Shown: piece by piece, positions 41,391 through 53,077 of the stretch | Position numbering within the stretch: position 1 is the stretch's first letter | How the letters are laid out: the number at the start of each line of letters is the position of its first letter | Position numbers and translations under genes: made by a program | From: Evernia prunastri | Lineage: Eukaryota > Ascomycota > Lecanoromycetes > Lecanorales > Parmeliaceae | Direction: 5' to 3' | Length of the DNA: 64,000 nucleotides | NCBI GenBank assembly: GCA_003184365.1 | Contig: NKYR01000021.1 | Span: forward strand, 1-64,000 | The notes under the pieces: model-generated | Databases searched by the model: none | The model's input: only the letters and a program-made list of their open reading frames with translations | What the model was told of the DNA's origin: nothing

Positions 41391-44300
41391 ATGCCTTTGG
41401 GGAGACGTTTACACGATTTCAAAGAGAAGCATCTGCGAAAAGAATCACATCTGGCCCCTGACTCCGCGCTGCCATCTTCCTCGCAGATCACCTTACTTCC
41501 TCTGTGCCTTTCCAGGATGCCGAGGCCAGATTCGATGCGTGCTCTCCATCTTCTATAGGCGCGTCAACGGTCCTTGTGCAAACAACGAACGCTGGAGAGT
41601 CGCGAACAAGTTCAGACGATCTAATCTCTTCGACCAACTCTAAGAATCTTTGGGATCGTGCTTACGAGCGCCTGAAAGCCCAAGACGGACGGCTTATTGC
41701 CGAATTCGAGCGCATCTTGACCGAAAACCTGCAAATGAGCCATGCTTCTCAAGCTTTAGCTTTAGCTTCGCTTTCCCCCAGATTACAGCCAGACTCGCCA
41801 TGTTCAGAATCACCTATCAAGGCGAGATCTTCCGAAGAAGGATACTCTCAAGGCGTAGTAAGGTTTGCAAAGGTTGGAACACTTCAACGGCAGGTTCAAA
41901 TGAAGAAACTTCTGGACGAGAAGATCAAGGTTGACGAAGAGGCTGTCTGGAAGTTTGGAGTAGGCGGCAATCAGGTTATCGTACGGGACCAGCTTGACAA
42001 AGTCGTCAAAGTCATCGCCGCTGCTAAAGATTTTGTTGGCGCAACAGTTGCTTCCGAGCCTCACGCAACGCTTGCTTGGACGGGGATTTGCACATTGCTT
42101 CCGGTAAATGGTGTCTTTCCTCCGCTTCTTTAGAAAGACACAATCTTTCACTAGAGGGTTGAACATGAGTCAAAATGCTAATCATTAATGGTACTCTGTA
42201 GCTACTTTTGATCCCCAGCGAACAACGTGCAGCTAATACAACAGGCTTAGCAGAAATAGCGGATCTTATTCAGTACTACAACGCAGTTGAGGGTTTATAC
42301 CGTCAAGACAACGTCCACCAGATCGACGACAAAGTTAAAGATGACTTCGAGACCAAGATTGTAAATCTCTACAGCTTAATACTAGAGTACCAGGCCCAGA
42401 GCATTCGTCAACTCTCCTCAAACGTGATGTTAAGAAACTATAGAAAAACTAAAGCTTTCTGGGACGGTATACTGGCCAACATTCGAGCGGCGCATTTGCT
42501 CTGCAAAGAGCGATTAGACATACTCGATCAACATTACTTGCAACAGGCGCTTGCGGCACAAGAATCACGGATCAATCTTCGCCAATCAGAGATGCTGCAA
42601 CGTCTTGATGACCTACAAAAAACCGGCAATGAGACTCTCAGGATCGTTCGAGGTCAGTGCAAACAGGTTTCATGCTATCTTGAGCATGACTGATTTTCAA
42701 TAGGACAGCAAGAATTGCAGCGAAAAGAGAAGCTCGAGGCTTGGCTAAGGCGAATCGACCAGAGAGATGCACAAGCCGCCCGGCAGAGAAGACGAGAACC
42801 GGAGACTGGCCAGTGGTTCTTTGAAGGCCAACTTTTTAGAGACTGGCTCAATGGTGATCATTCTTTCCTCTGGCTCAATGGTGATGTTGGCTGCGGCAAA
42901 ACAATCCTCTGCTCCTCGATAGTTGAGAAACTCCAGGGTACAGTAGACCACCTTTATACCACGGCCTACTTCTATTTCTCTTGGGACAATGCAGACTCTC
43001 ACGATCTAGGCATAGTGCTGAGATGCATCCTGGCTCAACTGACCTCAGACTCACGCTTTCTTGCTCGCTTGGAAGCCCTAAAGGAAGAAGGGGAGAGGAG
43101 AGTACTGAACAGGGACGACATGTACAAAGCGCTACTGGAGGCGCTATGTGGTATTCCTCCTGAATATGCAGTAGAACATTCGGATAATTCTTATAAGACA
43201 GCACCCGTCGTCCTCATATTTGATGCTTTAGATGAGATTCCCTTTGGTGGCCCACGAGACGCGATCATTGACCTCCTGAACAGCCTTGCCGCTGTCCAGC
43301 CAGTTTGTTTACGCATCATCGTTACGAGTCGTAGAGATTTTGATATCGAAGAGAGGCTCGTTACAAGCGGCGGCTGGAAATCGCAGCAGATTGACCCCAA
43401 GCACGTGGATCATGACATTGGACTTTTCGTGAATGGTCAGATGTCCAAGCATCCAAGAATGAAGTTGCAGTCGGACAAGGTTAAACGCATGGTCTCGGAG
43501 GGCATTGTGGGAATGGCTAACGGAATGTAAGTAATCCTCTACACGAGATGACAAGAAACTAATTCCGATAGGTTCCAGTTGGCATCCCTTCAAATGGAAG
43601 AACTTCAGGGCAAAAATCAACAAACTTTGCGGCCGGTAGACGTGGAAAGAACCTTGAGTGGTCTGCCTCGTGGAGTGGAAGAAAGCTACACGCGCATACT
43701 TGAGCGAATCCAAATTCAGGATCAGCTACTCGATGAGTGCCTTACAGCATTGAAATGGCTGATCTTCTCCAAAAGATCACTTTACATAGAAGAACTCGTG
43801 GATGCTTGCGTCGTAACACCAGCAGCTAAAGCAAATTGTGACGCCTTTGACGTGGAACGACGCCTGACTCCCATGGATCTCATCAACAATCTGGTAGGCC
43901 TCGTCACAGTCGAACCCTATTTCGACCATACACATGTACTCGCTCCAAGATCAAAATACGTTGTCTCGTTGGCGCACTTCTCCGTCCGGGAATTTTTGCT
44001 TCCATCTCAGCGCAAAAGAGGCGGTTGTCTCGCCATACTGAATGACTTTGAGGCCAGTCTTGTGCACAGATTCATCGCGAAGAGTTGCCTTGCTTACATC
44101 GTCCATTGCGTTCTCTCAGAAGATCCCGAGTCAGGCGACTACGCGTTGCGAGACTATGCCTGGCACTGGTGGGCAGGCCACTCAGCGGCCGGTGTTTATA
44201 CCGATCCTATAATTGCCACGAGATTTGCCCTGCGATTGTTCAATTCTGTCGTCTTCCCGGTTCTGTATAGTGATGGCCAGTCATCCAGAGATGGCGACAT

Positions 44301-46195
44301 GGAAGAAGTGTGCGCTCATCTGCAAAGTCTTACAGGATTTCTCCAACCCCTGGAACGAGAAGCCCTTGTCAAAGCACTCGCAGACACCAAGTTTCCGTAC
44401 GGTCCGCTAAACGCTGATCTGGAACTTGAAACCGGTCCGCATTCTATACTGAGACCACTCCCTGAAGATCCGCGAGCGCTACGACTTTTAGTTCTTCATC
44501 CTTCCAAAAGTGGGAACCCATTCGAGTTGCTAGAGGGAAGTCTTTGCATGGAAGTCCTGGACAACAAACCAATCTACACAGCACTCTCTTATACATGGCA
44601 TGACATCGTTCGTAATTCGTTGTCCAAGTCCCAAGGTCTGCCTTCAGTCTCTGGGTTCTACCCGAAATATTCAGACGGCATCCGTATTTATGGGGAAGAT
44701 GTCATCCTGGGGCCAAGTCTTGTTGCTGCTTTGTTTCGTCTTCGTCTGCCGGAGGTCCCTCGAGTCCTGTGGGTTGACGCACTTTGTATCTCAATGCAAG
44801 ACCTAGCAGAGCGCTCTGCGCAAGTACAACGCATGTCCGACATTTACCGAAGTGCTGAGGAGGTTGCAGTATGGTTGGGTCAAGAGAGCCCATCAAGTGG
44901 AGAGGCGATGCAGTTGCTTTTGGAACCCAAGGAGCCCACCGCTAAGAATGCCGTTAGCTCTGATACTGACGTTATACGAGCGTCGAAGCTGCCACTAAAC
45001 AAAAATGGACGTGTTTTAGACGAGCTTTTCTCTCGGCGATTATGGGGTCGATCATGGGTCATTCAAGAAATCGTCTGTGCAACGAGAGTTACCCTCCATT
45101 GTGGTACTCATTCTCTGGACTGGGAGGATATGAGAAGTATTGATAAGCTGCACAACTACTATAATGCTGATGAAGATAGGGATTCTCGCGCTGCAGCTGC
45201 AGCGCTACAAAATCTTCGCCACAAGTATCTTTCCGGCTTACGGCTGGGTCTAGATGAACTTCTTCTTATCACACGCAATCATTCGTGCACTGTTCCAGAA
45301 GACAAGATATTTTCCCTGCTCAGTCTTCTTAGCGAAGCAGATGCTGCGAATGAACTTCTCGCAGTGGATTATGCAAAACCGTGGACCCTTGTGTTTGGCC
45401 TAGCTGCTCAATATATTCTAATAAAATCCCAGAAACTGAATTTATTGTCCTATTCTGTTGGGATGGGGAACATAAACGGGCTGCCATCTTGGGTTCCTGA
45501 TTGGAGTCATCTAGACTCTCCACGGCTCACCTTCGATTTCTTCAATGTTGATAGAGGCTGCACAAGACGCCAGCAAATGATATTTCCCCAACGGGGCTTT
45601 TCCTTAGCAGTTGAAGGCGTGATTGTCGATACTATCGGAAAAGTGTTTGACCATTCATTCGAGAGCATCCAAGGAACGGTTCCAATGGATTTGAGCCTGA
45701 TAAAGCAGATCCCGAACGGGCAGACCAAGCACGAAGTCTGTTGGCGAACAGTGTTAGCCGACTGCCTAGCTGGCGAAAACCAGCAGCCAGAACGGATCGA
45801 CAAAGACGGGCCTTCCTTCCCGCAGGATTGGTCACAGGCTCGTCAGGTGGAAAAATTCGTCGGTTCGCAAACACTGGTCCACCTGAAAGACCAGCTTCTC
45901 TTTGTCACGCGGCAAGGGTACCTTGGTTTCACACACCACTCGGCCCAGAAGGGAGACTTGGTCGTGATTTTACCCGGTGGGAGCACGCCGTTTGTCTTAC
46001 GCAGGACGAGAATTCGGTGGGTTGAGGTATATATGAGGTGCAGACTTGTCGGGCAGTGGTAAGCCCCCTTATTGGTTTTGAGGCGGAGGTTACTGACGCT
46101 CGATCTATAGCTATGTTCATGGTATCATGGATGGCGAATTCTTCCGCGAGAACCCTAATGCAGCGGACAACCTTTGTCGGTTCGAAATTGTCTGA
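41391..46195 (+). CDS. NACHT NTPase with C-terminal HET domain (NACHT-HET fusion)
   Basis: The exons certain from frame are about 41487-42103, 42202-42652, 42704-43526, 43572-46058 and 46111-46195, totalling about 1490 aa. The first Met is uncertain: ATG 41391 (M-P-L-G-R-R) fits the family, but needs an intron (GTTTAC...CTCGCAG) or a frameshift to reach the main frame. Domains: an N-terminal helical NWD/NACHT_N region (residues 40-300, starting L-W-D-R-A-Y-E-R-L); NACHT with Walker A G-D-V-G-C-G-K-T at about 395 and Walker B V-V-L-I-F-D-A-L-D-E at about 515; a post-NACHT helical region; then a complete HET unit from about 955. The HET unit shows Y-T-A-L-S-Y-T-W, L-W-V-D-A-L-C-I-S-M, R-L-W-G-R-S-W-V-I-Q-E-I, L-P-S-W-V-P-D-W-S and a C-terminal G-D-L-V-V-I-L tail. 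The last intron is confirmed by restoring the G-Q-C-Y-V-H-G-I-M-D-G-E-F ending. No ankyrin, WD40 or TPR repeats. Confidence 0.85.
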
Positions 46196-47454
46196 GATTT
46201 TATCTACCGGAAGAAATCACGCGAGCGAGATGTAGCTCTGGTGCTGATATCAATTGAATCAGCACTCTTGCTCACACTTTCCGCGCACTTCCTACGCCCA
46301 TGGAAGAGTCAGCTTGCGTAAAGAAGAGACCTATGGACGTTGTGAGAGAGGGTTTCATGTTTCATACTCCCGTGTAATACCTCAACATCCCACCTTATCT
46401 ACCGTTCGCTTCATCTTAGAATTGTAGTCTCTATTCTCGCTAAACTGGAGTGGATGCACCACAGCCTTCGTCTTCAACCACCGCTGCTGCCGGATCCCCT
46501 GACGTTGTGACTTGACGTCCGTTTTTGCTCTTGGATCAACAAAGGAATCATTCCGTCACATCGGCCGTGCTTGAAAACAAGCATTTCCGGTAGATGGGAA
46601 GGTTGAGCTACTTCTCGACGTCCCGGGAATCCAAAAACCCTGCGATCGATCATCGGAACTGGGAATCGGGATGGAGTAAAGAGAACGCAGGATTGCGCGA
46701 GGATGATTGGTGGTGCGGCCGCCTGAGAATCTCGACGGGTTCGGCGGGAGGAAGAGAAAGCTTACTGGATCCTTCGGGGGCGAAGACAAAGACGGCGTGC
46801 GAGCGTTGAAGGCTGTTTTTTCCGGAAAGGTGTGGGATGTTTGACGGAATATCCCATACCATACCGTAGCAATACCATTAGCATTATGGTATCGAGGCCC
46901 TCGGTCCCACATCTCTTGAACAAAGTATGGGATAGGAGATTATAGGTATTTATGGAATGGTGCGGGATGTTTGTGGGTGCAATGGTACGGGATAGGAGAT
47001 GTAGGGGATAGCCCACAGCATGTGGCGGATGAGGTGAGAGGGAGTCATCATTTGGCTGTCTCAAGATATGGGCATGTGCATAGGCCATGACCTAGGCATT
47101 GATGTGGGCATGGGCATAGGCATTGATATCAGCATAGGCATTGTTCAATGAGCATGGGCATGCCGAGTATGGCCGAGATATCTCCATTGCTGCAGTGGGC
47201 TTCGGAGGCTGGGAAATCTCCAAGGCTGGAGCGGCTACATGGCTGAATGACTGCAACAAGCATAGTATTTCGCTCTGTCGCATATGGCCACATATCTGAC
47301 TACATCCTCGTCATCATTCTAGTCACTTAACCTCTCAGTACATCACAGCCACAGTCTCACGCCTTCGCCCTCTTCCTCAATCTCAATTCCCAAGCTACAA
47401 ACTAACACATCATCGCTACGCATGACAAATTCTCAGTCTCCCTCCAATGTCCTT
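46196..47454. other. Intergenic with minisatellite-like sequence
   Basis: No gene. A block near 47066-47163 repeats GGGCATAGGCATTGAT-like units on the plus strand, and 46850-46990 holds repeated GGTGTGGGATG/GGTGCGGGATG and an imperfect palindrome (ATACCATTAGCATTATGGTAT). Confidence 0.45.
47066..47163. repeat. Degenerate GGGCATAGGCATTGAT minisatellite
   Basis: About five to six imperfect units of GCATAGGCATTGATRT/GGGCATGGGCATA type are seen directly. Confidence 0.7.
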
Positions 47455-48412
47455 TTACGGCCGATTCTCCGGCAGCATGGGCAGCGGTCTCGGCAGGCCC
47501 CAGAAATCGCACGGGTTGAACCGCCACGCCCCCGCGTGCGTGCGTCCGAACCAGTACGTTATCGCGTACGGCATCAGGCGGGGCAGGGGCGGGAAGTCGT
47601 TGCCGCCTTGGTAGGTCTTATCGCAGCAGCCGAGGACGAGGGAGAAGATGTCGTACTGGATGGATGTGAGCGGATTTGGGAGGAGATGCATGTTGGGGAG
47701 GTGAGAGGTGGAAGGTGGAGGAATATCCTCAAGGAAAGGGGGTTGGTAGTTGGGCACGCACCAGGAACGAGATTTTGCCGTTCGCCTTGGCGACGTCTTC
47801 GGCTTTTTGCCAACATATACTTAGAGCCGTACTGTCGAAGCGTTCGAGACTGAGGAGGACGTTGATCTCATCGCGGAGATGATCCACGAGCGCGGGCGCG
47901 AAGTCGTCAATAATCCCTTTGATGGTCGTCCAGGAGTACTGGGACGGATCCGCCTGCATCGACTCCGCGACTCGAAGCAGCTCCTCGAGTCCATCGTGGA
48001 ACTCGCGATGCTGGTGCAATGCTCCCGAGAAGAGCCCTTCGCCCGCCATCGCCTCGATCTCGGGGAACATGACGGTCTCTTCGACGTGGTGATGGTGGTC
48101 GACGGTCTTGACCCATGTGCGGATATAGGTTAGTAGATCGCGCACATCGGATGGGTTGTGGCCGGGGGAGCCGTGGGACGGGATGTGGGGCACTTGCAGC
48201 ATGATGGCGTTGAGGCCGCGGAGGAGACAGTTGTGCGCGTGGGACATGTCGATGGCTGCGCTGAACGCACTGTGGCTGTCCTGTTCGACATCAGCCGGTT
48301 TAATAAGCTGGATTACATTCGAAAAGGGCTGGGAAGAACCTACGGCGCCAATGGGCAGATCTGGGGCAACGAGGAGCTCGAAAGGCTCGTTTGCCCAGGG
48401 TGCTTTTGACAT
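47455..48412 (-). CDS. Hemerythrin-like (HHE domain) protein, two exons
   Basis: Exons are 48412-47762 and 47655-47455; donor CTG|GTGCGT, acceptor ATCCAG, phase 0, 283 aa. Residues 1-40 are a Pro-rich lead. Residues 60-200 form a four-helix HHE domain with the iron-ligand pattern: H in the first helix (S-H-A-H-N-C), V-D-H-H-H-H-V-E-E-T-V-M-F-P-E, H-Q-H-R-E-F-H-D, and D-H-L-R-D-E-I. Exon 2 supplies the fungal C-terminal block (D-K-T-Y-Q-G-G, W-R-F-N-P-C-D-F-W-G-L-P-R-P-L-P). Such proteins bind non-haem di-iron; roles proposed in fungi include oxygen, NO or redox sensing. The Met at 48412 is preferred over one 42 codons upstream, whose extension looks like untranslated sequence. Confidence 0.8.
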
Positions 48413-50562
48413 TGAGGAGGCGCGGGGGAGGAATGGGCAAGTGGGCAGATTCTTGAGAGTGTGTGAGGTATTCAAGGCGGTTACGCATGCGATATGCGGA
48501 GAAGAATGGAGAGGTTTATAAATTGACGAAGTAATCACCCCTAGGACGAAAGGAGAGTCTCTAACACACTAGATTCGTAGAGTTTTTGCAAGGCGCTGTG
48601 ATTGGCTGAGTCATGGGTAGGGGCCGAAAGCTACAGCTGATACTTTATACCATATCGGTAAAGTTTGCTGACCCTGCTGTGCCTCCTAACCATTGAGCCA
48701 AGGGGTTGAGAGGGTAGAAAGACATTGCACAGCACTCAATACCAATCTTTGCCACATTTGCACTTTCCTCACTGTTATTTTCCTGTTCTTTTTCCTCCTT
48801 GGTGATTTGTATATCCATACAAAGGCCACTAATGTACCATTCCTGCCAGCAGCTACTTGCGGCTGTGGCCACATCGATCTCACCGAAGGTTACTCTACAT
48901 GATCCAGATATTTCGATTGTCCTAGATTTGGCCTTGAGATACTCAAAGCCTTTCGAGACGAAGCGACCTTCTGAATTATGCCAAGCCGTTCTAGGCTTAG
49001 CATCATCAGATGGGTGGCGGATATGTGTCCCGAGTGCAACACTGGACTGTCTACTCCTCAAGCCATTCCACCCGGCGATCTTTCGCTGTGTAGTGACGAG
49101 CAGCGAAAGATGGCGCTGACACGAGTAGAGGGTCTGGCGTAGATCGTATCAAGAGCCACGGCCCTTGAAAATCTCCTTGAAGGACAATCAGTATCGAGTG
49201 GGCTTGTATAAATGTTGCAAAGGTATTGGTCCTCCAACTCACACTGCACGGGAGGCATGCCGAAGATGTCGAGAAGTGAGTTGTAGCGATCGATTAATAA
49301 AGAGAGATACCGCATAATCTCACTGCCAACGTTTGCAGATACACCCAGGGTGTTATCAAGGGTTGTGTCTTCGGAGACGAGGTATATGTACTGGTCCCAA
49401 TTGGAGCGGACCTTGTCCATCCAGTGAATAACATCTCGGGTCGCGCTACCACTACCAGAGCTCTGGTCTTCTTCGAGACGTCGACAACGTGGTCAAAAGC
49501 GCTTTGGTTAGTGTTTACCTATTGCAATCGGCTCACCATAGTATCAAACACTTATTCTTCTGAAAAGTACTTTGGGGATGGCTGTCGTACGTGTGCAGAT
49601 ATTTGCCATGACGGAGGCAGAACTAAACATCATTGGTACCAAAAAAGCACAAGAGCAGGACGAGAAGACTACAAAGGACGGAAATATGGACCTTGCATGG
49701 GTACTTGGTTGGGCGTTGGAGTTGACGCGATTCAGGTTCCTCAATTTGCTAGTCTTTCATAGATGAAACTAAAGGGTAGTCCGGGCAAGCGCTACACTTG
49801 CCTGAGCACACGGTCGGAAAGAAGAGAATATAAGCCAAGACATTGAGAATGATGTTAGACAGTAATTATGTGGATTAAAAATGAACACGAAGAAGAGTCA
49901 ATGTGGAAGAGGGAGAAGAAGAAGAGGGAAAAAAGGAAGACGAGGAGGAGGAGAGAAGGAAGGAAGGAAGGCAAACAAGAGTGAAATGAAAAGTGCAGTA
50001 ACGAAAGATGGCACGGAACTCGAAGAAGTGGGTCGCAACCTCCATCCCTTCATCTCGTGTATAGTATTCTGCCATTATCTATACTGGTACTAGTGAGTGA
50101 GACAAATCAAGCCCAACATTTGAGACAAAAAAACGCCTTTGAGTAGCAGAAGTATGATAAAAACAGCAGAGCAGTACTAACCACCCATAACCTAGTTGAA
50201 GCACGAGGATGAACAGCTGTTTTGCAGCGCATTTTCCACGATGAAAGTGGATGAAGGCGTAACACTTGCACGACTTGCCAAATTCAAGTCAGTCATTGAT
50301 CGTTCAACTGTGAAGGGTATGTATAAGGGTGTGCGCCTCGCTGGCGGCGACGTTTCGGAAAGCGAGATACATCGGAATACCCGGATAGCGCACCCAAGGG
50401 CCACGATCCCGGATAGGGTGTGACCTACCACCGCATTTGTTTAGGCACCTCCTGCTGCGCTTGTACCCTCTATCCACTAGGCGTGTACCCCCACGGGATG
50501 TACGTGTGGGAGCTGGATCTAACCGCAAGGCCGAGCGGGGTAAAAACAGCCCCACCATAGGT

Positions 50563-50616
<54 letters not shown>

Positions 50617-50906
50617 TAGCTCCTGCTGACGCTGAGCCAAAACAGGCTTCAACCTAGACATAACTTCACTAAATATGTCGCTTAATCAACGATGAGCCTA
50701 GCTTTCTCCGATTATTGGCCTCTTAGGGAGCATGTGGTTCGTCATTGGCCGAACAGGTTCTTGCGCTGCTGCCTGGCCTTCTTTCTTTTTTTCCCCATAT
50801 ATGTATATGATACCAATATTTAAGAAATCTCAACGTTCTCTGCTTTCCTTTTCCATCATCACTACTACCCCATAACACTTGCGCAATCTGTAACAAACCA
50901 GAAAGA
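48413..50906. other. Long gene-poor stretch with simple repeats
   Basis: A minus-strand open frame around 49480-49058 (with R-D-V-I-H-W-M-D-K-V-R-S-N-W-D-Q) is protein-like and could be part of an unidentified gene continuing to 48645, but I find no family and no firm splice structure. A purine tract (about 49886-49975, GAA/GGA/GAAGG units) and a (CT)n(CA)n microsatellite are present. Confidence 0.35.
50565..50616. repeat. Compound microsatellite (CT)18(CA)8
   Basis: CT units from 50565 to 50600 are followed directly by CA units to 50616. Confidence 0.95.
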
Positions 50907-51740
50907 ATGACTCAGACTGCACCCTCCAACCCGGCAGAGCCTCAGCCAACGCCGGCAAACACCTCTCCAGAAGACCATGACCTTCTCACCGCCCTCGCGC
51001 TGAAGGACAGTCTCGGCGCCGCCCTGACAAAACAAGGCAAATACTCCGAAGCCGCCACGCTCCTCCACGAAGTCCTCGCGACCCGGGAATCCCTCGACCA
51101 AAGCCCCACCTCCCCCGGCATGCTCCGCACCACGAATAACCTCGCCGCGGCCCTGCACCACCAAGGCCACCTCGCCGCGGCCGAATCCCTCCACCGCCGC
51201 GCCCTGGAAGCCGGCACGCAGACCCTGGGCCCCTCGCACCGGGACACCCTGACCACGATGCACAACCTCGCCGCCGTGCTCGTCCACCAGCGCGCCGACC
51301 ACGACACCGACAACGCCAAGCTCTCCGAGGCGGCGGAACTGATGCAGCGGGCCCTGCCGCTGAGTCAACAGGTGCACGGCCCGCGGGGTCCGTTAACGCT
51401 GTGCATGATGGGGCAACAGGTCAATATCCTGCTCAGACAGGAGAGGTACGAACAGGCTGAAGGGCTGGCGAGGGAGGTGCTGGCGCTGCGGCGGGAGGTG
51501 CTGAGGGCGCGGCACCCGGAGATCGCGGCGGCGATGCGTGGTTTGGGGGTGGTGTTGGAGAAGAGGGGGAAGGCGGATGAGGCGGAGGCGCTGCGGCGGG
51601 AGGAGCGGGCGCTTGAGGAGAGTGGTGGGGAGGAGGTGGCGGGCTTGGGGGATGGGGATGGGAAGGCTGCGATGCAGGAAGGCAGGTATAGAGAGGCGGA
51701 GAGTATATTCCGGAGAGGGTTGGTGACGGGAGTGGCGTGA
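50907..51740 (+). CDS. Tetratricopeptide-repeat protein, kinesin-light-chain type
   Basis: Single exon, ATG at 50907, 277 aa. After a 25-residue Pro/Thr-rich lead it has about five KLC-type TPRs from residue 30 to 235. Examples are L-G-A-A-L-T-K-Q-G-K-Y-S-E-A-A, N-N-L-A-A-A-L-H-H-Q-G-H-L-A-A-A-E, H-N-L-A-A-V-L-V-H-Q, and L-R-Q-E-R-Y-E-Q-A-E. There is no NB-ARC, Pfs or nucleoside-phosphorylase domain ahead of it, so this is either a stand-alone scaffold or the repeat half of an NLR-like protein. High GC and strong C/G third-position preference set it apart from the AT-richer flanks. Confidence 0.72.
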   Translation: MTQTAPSNPAEPQPTPANTSPEDHDLLTALALKDSLGAALTKQGKYSEAATLLHEVLATRESLDQSPTSPGMLRTTNNLAAALHHQGHLAAAESLHRRALEAGTQTLGPSHRDTLTTMHNLAAVLVHQRADHDTDNAKLSEAAELMQRALPLSQQVHGPRGPLTLCMMGQQVNILLRQERYEQAEGLAREVLALRREVLRARHPEIAAAMRGLGVVLEKRGKADEAEALRREERALEESGGEEVAGLGDGDGKAAMQEGRYREAESIFRRGLVTGVA

Positions 51741-53077
51741 GCTACTGGAAATGGTGGCTGTTCTCAGCAGTCGAGCCTTCTTGGCCTGATGGAATTGTCA
51801 AAGCTGCCAGGTTCCTGAACCGGGAAGGCGCCCAATCCAGCACTGCTCTCTGCACAACATCCAGTATTCGCCTAGCAGCTTCTACTCATATTCGTACCGA
51901 TTTCGCTTCGTAGCTACATCTGTTCTCACCAAAGCGTTAGCAACCCGGCAACTACTCTGCGATGTCTCGCGTGATGAGATTTTGAACCGGACAGGATATC
52001 TATCTAGCCGAGGTGAGGCCAGTCAAAGATATCATCAATCGCTTCATAGCTTTCACTCCCATCAATGGCGTTCCAGGCCTCGTAGTCAGCTTCAGGCCTT
52101 GAGGTGATCTTGACGATGACACCAAGTTGGAGGAATCTCTTATTACTGCACCACCGACTCCTGGCAAACTAGACGAGAGGTACCCGGTACTCCAGCCTCG
52201 GCGATATGTCGGGAGATTTTCACCACGTGCAGTCTAGATACGGGCGGTACTGTTTTTCGAGTACGCAGGAACAAACCAGCCGCATCCGAATGACCAATCC
52301 TGCTTCCGCTCAAAACATTGCCACCCGGCAAATTTTCCACGTCTATCGGTTTCGTTTTCCCTCGACGGTCCTGTGCGTGCCCGGTGCCGGTAGTAATTCA
52401 GCCGAGTAGTAATAGACTGCCCACCCTCCGCGCGTCGAACTGCCAACCGTAAGCCTACCTATCACCCAGTTAACTGGAAAGACAATGTCCTATGCAGTGC
52501 CTGAGTGATTCAGCGAGGCTGCGCGGTCCTCTTTCCCCCATCTGAAGTGCAGTGTCCGCAAGGCGTGGACTTTACGATGCGAAAATAGGAGTGTGCGATG
52601 ACGGATCGTTGAGAGGGCGCGTGTAGGGGCTGAAGGGAGCTGTTATGGAATTGTGACTCTGGATCTGTGCTTGCGAAAAGGGGAACATGATGGGTGTAGA
52701 TAGGGGAATCCTATATTGCTGTATCTATCGTGTCCGAATGTTCTATCTTACTCAGGCCGCCCATGCTATGCCGTTCCGCATCTCTCCTTCGCGTCCGGTA
52801 TGGAGCGGTTGCTCTTTAGCCCGCGAGATCAGGTGTCGTCGATTAGGTTGATTCACTTTCTGCAGATCTCCCTTTTCCTGGACGGCGTAGCCGTTTCTTT
52901 GAAGGTACAGCGCCAGCGCGAAGAGAGCGAGGCTTTCTGTGTGTTCGCACGGGTCCATTCGATCAGTCTATAAGTTTGTCTCGTGTGGAAGGGGGAAGAA
53001 TGGAGTCTGTTCGCAAGGGCTGCTTTGGTTCTTGATCGTTTGCTTGGTTGGTTGCTTTGGTTGCAGGACCGAAAGCG
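51741..53077. other. Intergenic, no firm gene
   Basis: A minus-strand frame (52958-52752) contains a hydrophobic stretch (L-A-L-F-A-L-A-L-Y-L) that resembles the C-terminal helix of aspzincin-type proteases, and it could be a last exon of the gene at 53078-54114, but no in-phase splice was found. Confidence 0.35.

Noticed and set aside
48645..49480. Possible minus-strand gene (helical segment near 49200-49420)
   Set aside because: Could not fix exons, start or family; kept only as a note in the gap entry.
52752..52958. Last exon for the aspzincin-like gene
   Set aside because: The hydrophobic helix fits, but no splice keeps it in frame with the HEMTH exon.
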